Below, in pieces: positions 54,201 through 63,200 of a stretch of 64,000 nt of DNA. The stretch's first letter is position 1, and every line of letters starts with the position of its first letter. Source of the stretch: Nemertoderma westbladi. Lineage: Eukaryota; Xenacoelomorpha; Nemertodermatida; Nemertodermatidae. The notes under the pieces are model-generated. The model did no database searches. It saw only the letters and a list, made by a program, of their open reading frames with translations, and was not told the DNA's origin. A program made the translations under genes and the position numbers. The DNA is taken from the NCBI GenBank assembly GCA_032718475.1, contig JAUCBJ010002852.1, positions 1 through 64,000 of the forward strand. Direction: 5' to 3'.

Positions 54201-57200
54201 CCTTGTTATTACCTTGTTATTACCTTGCTATTACCTTGTTATTACCTTGTTATTACCTTGTTATTACCTTGTTATTACCTTGTTATTACCTTGTTATTAC
54301 CTTGTTATTACCTTGTTATTACCTTGTTATTACCTTGTTATTACCTTGCTATTACCTTGCTATTACCTTGTTATTACCTTGTTATTACCTTGTTATTACC
54401 TTGTTATTACCTTGTTATTACCTTGTTATTACCTTGTTATTACCTTGTTATTACCTTGTTATTACCTTGTTATTACCTTGTTATTACCTTGTTATTACCT
54501 TGTTATTACCTTGTTATTACCTTGTTATTACCTTGTTATTACCTTGTTATTCCTTGTTATTACCTTGTTATTACCTTGTTATTACCTTGTTATTACCTTG
54601 CTATTACCTTGTTATTACCTTGTTATTACCTTGTTATTACCTTGTTATTACCTTGTTATTACCTTGTTATTACCTTGTTATTACCTTGTTATTACCTTGT
54701 TATTACCTTGTTATTACCTTGTTATTACCTTGCTATTACCTTGTTATTACCTTGCTATTACATTGTTATTACCTTGTTATTACCTTGTTATTACCTTGCT
54801 ATTACCTTGTTATTACCTTGCTATTACATTGTTATTACCTTGTTATTACCTTGTTATTACCTTGCTATTACCTTGTTATTACCTTGTTATTACCTTGTTA
54901 TTACCTTGTTATTACCTTGTTATTACCTTGTTATTACCTTGTTATTACCTTGTTATTACCTTGCTATTACATTGTTATTACCTTGTTATTACCTTGTTAT
55001 TACCTTGTTATTACCTTGTTATTACCTTGTTATTACCTTGTTATTACCTTGTTATTACCTTGCTATTACCTTGTTATTACCTTGTTATTACCTTGTTATT
55101 ACCTTGTTATTACCTTGTTATTACCTTGTTATTACCTTGTTATTACCTTGTTATTACCTTGTTATTACCTTGTTATTACCTTGTTATTACCTTGTTATTA
55201 CCTTGTTATTACCTTGCTATTACCTTGCTATTACCTTGTTATTACCTTGTTATTACCTTGTTATTACCTTGTTATTACCTTGTTATTACCTTGTTATTAC
55301 CTTGTTATTACCTTGTTATTACCTTGTTATTACCTTGTTATTACCTTGTTATTACCTTGTTATTACCTTGTTATTACCTTGTTATTACCTTGTTATTACC
55401 TTGTTATTCCTTGTTATTACCTTGTTATTACCTTGTTATTACCTTGTTATTACCTTGCTATTACCTTGTTATTACCTTGTTATTACCTTGCTATTACCTT
55501 GTTATTACCTTGTTATTACCTTGTTATTACCTTGTTATTACCTTGTTATTACCTTGTTATTACCTTGTTATTACCTTGTTATTACCTTGTTATTACCTTG
55601 TTATTACCTTGTTATTACCTTGTTATTACCTTGCTATTACCTTGTTATTACCTTGTTATTACCTTGTTATTACCTTGTTATTACCTTGTTATTACCTTGC
55701 TATTACCTTGTTATTACCTTGTTATTACCTTGTTATTACCTTGTTATTACCTTGCTATTACCTTGTTATTACCTTGTTATTACCTTGTTATTACATTGTT
55801 ATTACCTTGTTATTACCTTGTTATTACCTTGTTATTACCTTGTTATTACCTTGTTATTACCTTGTTATTACCTTGTTATTACCTTGTTATTACCTTGCTA
55901 TTACCTTGTTATTACCTTGCTATTACCTTGTTATTACCTTGTTATTACCTTGTTATTACCTTGTTATTACCTTGTTATTACCTTGTTATTACCTTGCTAT
56001 TACCTTGTTATTACCTTGCTATTACCTTGTTATTTACCTTGTTATTACCTTGTTATTAACTTGTTATTACCTTGTTATTACCTTGTTATTACCTTGCTAT
56101 TACCTTGTTATTACCTTGTTATTACCTTGTTATTACCTTGTTATTACCTTGTTATTACCTTGTTATTACCTTGTTATTACCTTGTTATTACCTTGTTATT
56201 ACCTTGTTATTACCTTGTTATTACCTTGTTATTACCTTGTTATTACCTTGTTATTACCTTGTCATTACCTTGTTATTACCTTGTTATTACCTTGTTATTA
56301 CCTTGTTATTACCTTGTTATTACCTTGTTATTACCTTGTTATTACCTTGTTATTACCTTGCTATTACCTTGTTATTACCTTGTTATTACCTTGCTATTGC
56401 CTTGTTATTACCTTGTTATTACCTTGTTATTACCTTGTTATTACCTTGTTATTACCTTGTTATTACCTTGTTATTACCTTGTTATTACCTTGTTATTACC
56501 TTGTTATTACCTTGCTATTACCTTGTTATTACCTTGTTATTACCTTGCTATTACCTTGTTATTACCTTGTTATTACCTTGTTATTACCTTGTTATTACCT
56601 TGTTATTACCTTGTTATTACCTTGCTATTACCTTGTTATTACCTTGTTATTACCTTGTTATTACCTTGTTATTACCTTGTTATTACCTTGCTATTACCTT
56701 GTTATTACCTTGTTATTACCTTGTTATTACCTTGCTATTACCTTGTTATTACCTTGTTATTACCTTGTTATTACCTTGTTATTACCTTGTTATTACCTTG
56801 TTATTACCTTGTTATCACCTTGTTATTACCTTGTTATTACCTTGTTATTACCTTGTTATTACCTTGTTATTACCTTGTTATTACATTGCTATTACCTTGT
56901 TATTACCTTGTTATTACCTTGTTATTACCTTGCTATTACCTTGTTATTACCTTGATATTACCTTGTTATTACCTTGTTATTACCTTTTTATTACCTTGTT
57001 ATTACCTTGTTATTACCTTGTTATTACCTTGTTATTACCTTGTTATTACCTTGTTATTACCTTGTTATTACCTTGTTATTACCTTGTTATTACCTTGTTA
57101 TTACCTTGTTATTACCTTGTTATTACCTTGTTATTACCTTGTTATTACCTTGTTATTACCTTGTTATTACCTTGTTATTACCTTGTTATTACCTTGTTAT

Positions 57201-60200
57201 TACCTTGTTATTACCTTGTTATTACCTTGTTATTACCTTGTTATTACCTTGCTATTACCTTGTTATTACCTTGTTATTACCTTGTTATTACCTTGTTATT
57301 ACTTTGCTATTACCTTGTTATTACCTTGTTATTACCTTGTTATTACCTTGTTATTACCTTGCTATTACCTTGTTATTACCTTGCTATTACCTTGTTATTA
57401 CCTTGTTATTACCTTGTTATTACCTTGTTATTACCTTGTTATTACCTTGCTATTACCTTGCTATTACCTTGTTATTACCTTGTTATTACCTTGTTATTAC
57501 CTTGTTATTACCTTGTTATTACCTTGTTATTACCTTGTTATTACCTTGTTATTACCTTGTTATTACCTTGTTATTACCTTGTTATTACCTTGTTATTACC
57601 TTGTTATTACCTTGTTATTACCTTGTTATTACCTTGTTATTACCTTGTTATTACCTTGTTATTACCTTGTTATAACCTTGTTATTACCTTGCTATTACCT
57701 TGTTATTACCTTGTTATTACCTTGTTATTACCTTGTTATTACCTTGTTATTACCTTGTTATTACCTTGTTATTACCTTGTTATTACCTTGCTATTACCTT
57801 GCTATTACCTTGTTATTACCTTGTTATTACCTTGTTATTACCTTGTTATTACCTTGTTATTACCTTGCTATTACCTTGTTATTACCTTGTTATTACCTTG
57901 GTATTACCTTGCTATTACCTTGTTATTACCTTGTTATTATTACCTTGGTATTACCTTGCTATTACCTTGTTATTACCTTGTTATTACCTTGCTATTACCT
58001 TGTTATTACCTTGCTATTTATTACCTTGTTATTATGTTATTACCTGTCATATCCAGCAGCGTCAGTGGTAACTAGCACATTTGGGTTGTCGTCGAAGTAA
58101 TGGCTTATGGTTTTAAACAATTCATTGGCGTCTTGTTGATTTTTAAACGCTGCTTGAACTGATGAATCTCTGAGCGTTCCGTATTCTAAAAGTTTTTTCG
58201 TTAATATTACAGTAATAAATAAAGTTACATAATATACGGATTAAACAGTTAATTTCTCCTATACGCTATTTTTGGACCTTTGAATATAATAATTTTATAA
58301 ATTGTGTAGTCATGTACTATAAAGGCGGAGCGAGCTAGCTCAGTTGATTGAGCGCTAGGCTTACAATCTATTGCTTGTAGGTTAGAGTCCCGCCAGGGTC
58401 CACTCACCCTTTCATCCATTGGGTTCCATAAAAATGAGAACCAGTTAATAAAATTGCTGGGAGCAAACCAAGGGATAGGAGTAGCGCCCACCTTCGAGAG
58501 GAGTGGCGCCCACTCTCGAGAGGAGTAGCGCCCACTCTCGAGAGGAGTAGCGCCCACTCTCGAGAGGAGTAGCGCCCACCCTCGAGAGGAGTAGCGCCCA
58601 CTCTCGAGAGGAGTAGCGCCCACTCTCGAGAGAAGTCGCACCCACTCTCGAGAGGAATAGCGCCCACCCTCGAGAGGAGTAGCGCCCACCCTCGAGAGGA
58701 GTAGCGCCCACTCTCGAGAGGAGTAGCGCCCACTCTCGAGAGGAGTAGCGCCCACCTTCGAGAGGAGTACCGCCCACCCTCGAGAGGAGTAGCGCCCACT
58801 CTCGAGAGGAGTAGCGCCCACTCTCGAGAGGAGTAGCGCCTACCCTCGAGAGGAGTAGCGCCCACTCTCGCTTCTAGTTTCGGACGGCTGTTTGCTTTTT
58901 GCTTGTACTACATATAGAATTTCTGAAATGTAGAGCGCGCCAGGGTCACTGGAGGTATCATAGTTAGTCTGTAGTAGTTAAGATAGAGAAGAAATATCTT
59001 TTTACAAGTGACCCACTGAGAAACAATAAATAAAAGTTGGTCACTTGTAAAACGATGTTTCTTCTCTATCCTATCCACTCCAGATAACACATATAGAATT
59101 TATTTATCTAAATTCTGCATGCTGCTTTAAGAATACTATGCCGACTTCTCAACCACAAATCCGAACACAAATGACTTTCGCGAGAATATCCACATCTTCA
59201 ACGCTAGCGTCTTTTAAGCGGCGTCTCGAGAGAGCCGTGGGCTGCCTGCCACTATATTTTCTCCATGAGACTGCCAAAGCACAAAAATGTGCACAGGCTG
59301 CTCCTCGCGGCGAAAGTAATGTCCTACGAAGTGGCCAAAGTATTATAGAATAAATGCACTCGAGCTAATTTAAATTACAAATTGAACATAAGTAAATGTC
59401 AAAATATGTAATTGTAGTGTAATTGTACTGGTACTGGCATATCGTTGGAAAGATAATTTAATACCATTTTAGGTTCACCCTAACTGATCTAGACTTTGCT
59501 GATGACTATGCAGCATGCCGATCCTAGTAGAAGTAGTAGTAGGTTCACCTCCAAAGTTACCAATAATTACCAATTGTAAATAATAAGAAACTCTAACCGA
59601 TTTCAGTTTGTCCTGCGAGAGCTTCGATGCTGTCTATCGGCAGGACCATTCGATTAACTGTTAGGAAAGCAGCAAGGTTAGCGGTGTAAGTAGCAATCAT
59701 AATCAAAGTAAAGAACCACCAGAAACCGGTAACAATACGACCAGACAGCGGCTGGGGTACCATCTCTGGACCTGTTAACGTTATAATAACTAGGGTTTAT
59801 TCGTCGCAGATAAATAAAAATATAACCGTCGATTTTTTGTGATAACGTAAAACCGGAAATTACATATTGTTACTTTTTTTTCACATTGATGCTGTATGGA
59901 CATTACACAGTTACTGTATGTAAAAAAAAGGCCTTTCAATGACCAGCTTTTGTGTAATTTCTACACAGACGACATACCCATAGCCGACTACGACATCCGA
60001 CAACGATAATTATAAACAAAATTAAATTTGATATATAAATTCCTGTGCTCTTGATGTAGTTTACCTTGTTGCAGTATCGAGGTGATACTGAACCACATTG
60101 AGTTTCCAACGGTAAAGTATCTGTATTCGTTGGAGCCGTCTTCTATCTTAGAGTAAGGACTGACTTTCACAACAAGGTAAGTAGTAACACCCACTATAAA

Positions 60201-63200
60201 TATGGCAGCCGCTGTACAACCCCAAACCTGTAAAACAAACCTAATATTATTACAGCTGCAACCCCAATCCCAACCCAACCTATAACATAATAATAATAAT
60301 AATAATAATAATATATATTTATTTATATAGCGCCAAATTTACATCATATACGTACTCTAAGGCGCTGACAACACATAGTACACAGTAATTAATAGTTCGT
60401 GACTGCAATAGCAATAGTTATGAAATAAAAATCAACTAAATTAATATAGTAATTAAAAACCAACAATAAAAACATCATAAAATATAGTAAAAAACAAACA
60501 ATAAAAAACGATCATCGCAAGCATTCCAGTGCGGGTTAAGTTAAAAAGTAATTAATGGCAGAATAGAATATAATGGCAGTGATAATGAATTAAAATTAAA
60601 AGTAAAAAACCGTAAAAACAACTGTTATGGTGGACTTTTTAAGATTTAAAATATATTGATGTTAAAAACAATCGTGTATACATCCAGTACTTAAGTTAAA
60701 ATTAAATTTAAAATTGAAAGTAATTAATTAAAAAAAAAAGTCAGTCGTCCATAAAAACAAATAAATAATATTTAGTTTAGATTTAACTTCATAGGCACAG
60801 CGTAATACTAGGTAATACTAAATAATAGGACACTAGTTTACGTGGTATTCCAGATTGTACAGGTGAGTTTTTAGACGTTTCTTAAAAATTCCCACATTCG
60901 ATGATTCGCGTATGGCCGGAGGCAATGCGTTCCATACAGTTGGAGCAGCAATGGAGAACGATCGCCTACCATAATGTTCCGTATTGTAGCGAGGGACCAC
61001 GAGTAAACCCAGCCCGCTGGATCGCATCTCGCGGATGGGTATGTACGGAGTTAGTAAGTCGCTTAGATACTTCGGGGCACAGTTATTTACGCATTTCCAA
61101 GTTAGCAAGGCAATTTTAAAGTCGATACGGCGAACTATAGGTAACCAGTGCAATGCTTTTAGGGTTGGAGTTATATGGTCCCTCTTCTTTACACCACATA
61201 GAAGTGGAGCCGCGGAGTTTTGAACGTACTGCAGTTTCTGAATGGATTTTTTTGGCAGACCGTAGTAGAGAGAAACATAACTTAATTGTTAATTGATTTC
61301 AGTTCATTGTAAGAACACAGGAACAGAACACAAATGTATTGATATCAGCTTCAGCTCAACTGTAAAGTGTACTGTACAGTGTACAACCCCCAACCAGTAA
61401 AACAAAAGTAAAGTTATCACAGCTGTAGGACTACCCGTAGGCCTACAGCCTCAATTCCAAACCTGTAAATCCTGAAATCATATTGATGATTGATTTCAGT
61501 TCATTTGTACGGATGTAAAAACTGTACAGAACGCTAACACAAAATAATGTATTGATATCAGCTCAGCATACTGACCTCTCCGGACAGCGGCTCAAAGAAG
61601 GCGAACAGATTGCTGCTCGGGGAGCCTTTCTTCATTAGGATTCCAACCCCGTAGTCCATGTACCGAACGGTGAAGTCGACAACCTTCTCGCGATCCTCAA
61701 TGATCGTCATACCACCTACAGCCATATCGAACTTCTAAAAATACACATAAACGGCGATATTTAAATTTTACAGTAGTATTAACAAAAACAGTGATGTCTT
61801 CTTCACCTCTTTCATACATATTGGAAAATGTTCGATGCTATTATTTTTTAGTCATGGAGGTACAGTATGCATTATAGCCGTATAGATAGTTGTACACAGT
61901 AAGAAATCTATAATGATATGTCATGTTAGGGCGGTGCGTTTTTTACTTTTTTTCGATTTCATTGTTCTACCGGTGCACAAAAGTTGCCAAATGGTTAAAA
62001 AATAAAGCAAAAAAAATTTCTTTAAATTTCGTCTATATCTTCACGGATCCCAAGAGGGTTGAAATAACATATTGATGAAAGATCAATGACTCAAGAAAGA
62101 ACTTCCTGCATGCATCATATGTAATCAAATGGGTCCAAACTTATTTAGATACTAAAATTTTAATTTTTGGATCAATGGAACTAGTGCCACTGGCACATGG
62201 CCAGAACCTACCCTTTGGCGCAAGTGATGAAAATTCTAAATTTGCGCGATGGCCAACTTTGAGTTCTCCTACTGCATTAATAATATGCTCATTAGAACCG
62301 CAAAGTCCGATTTAGTGGGGGTTGACACCTTCAAAACAAACGTAGATCGAATAGTTCTGTGAAGTCTGTGAAGAAAATGTGAAGTCCGGCACAAGTCTAC
62401 ATTACCGCCTTGATGTGATATGGACAAATACACTAAAAATGATACTTTGAATTATCTCAAGGAATCAGGAATAGACACATCACAGAAATGATCGATATAG
62501 TTGGTGTAGACACCTTCGAAATAAGAGTAGAGTCATTAGTGAGGTATTGAGTCTTGAGTTATTTTACAAAATGTCAAGACTATGTCCACCAATTAATACT
62601 TGATATTGAGTTGATTCATTCCACACATTTTGTACAAAAACTGTAGTGAATTATTGACTACTATTTCATTTTGAAGGTGTTTGTATACACTAAATCAATA
62701 AGTTGCAGTGATGTGTATATTTTTGATACCTTAACATAATTAGAAGTAACATTTTTGTGTAGTTGTCTATAAATCATCAAGGCCATGTGGACATGTGGAC
62801 TTGTGCCGGACTTAACATTTTCTGCAATATCTCAAGAACTATTCGCTCTATGCTTGTTTTGAAGGTGTCTACCCCCACTAAATCGATCATTGCGGTTCTA
62901 ATGAGCATAATATTAATGTAGTAGGAGAAGTAGAAGTTGGCCATCGCGAAATTTGAGAATAATCGTCATTTGCGCCAAAGGGTAGGTTCTGGCCATGTGC
63001 CTGTGGCACTAGTTCCCTTGATCAAAAATGTAAAATTTTGGTATCTGACTAAGTTTGGACACATTTGATGACATTTGATGCATGCAGGAAGTTCCTTCTT
63101 GAGTCATTGATCTTTCATCAGTAATGTGTTATATTGTTATAAATTTCATTATGGTGCATCGCGATGGCTCAAAATTTCAACCCTCTTGGGATCCGTGAAG

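Noticed and set aside
53375-58100. Hydrophobic repeat proteins ([11 protein letters not shown]) that look like membrane segments
   Set aside because: These are by-products of the 11-bp unit on the strand opposite to the receptor. The same peptide occurs in all three frames.
58331-58403. tRNA gene with a TAC anticodon
   Set aside because: The D, anticodon and T arms can be drawn, but the acceptor stem does not pair and the T loop is TTAGAGT. It continues into a SINE body.
59772-60227. Q/R-site RNA editing hairpin, as in GluA2
   Set aside because: The Gln codon (CAA) is near the exon C end, but I saw no intronic sequence in the 293-bp intron complementary to it.
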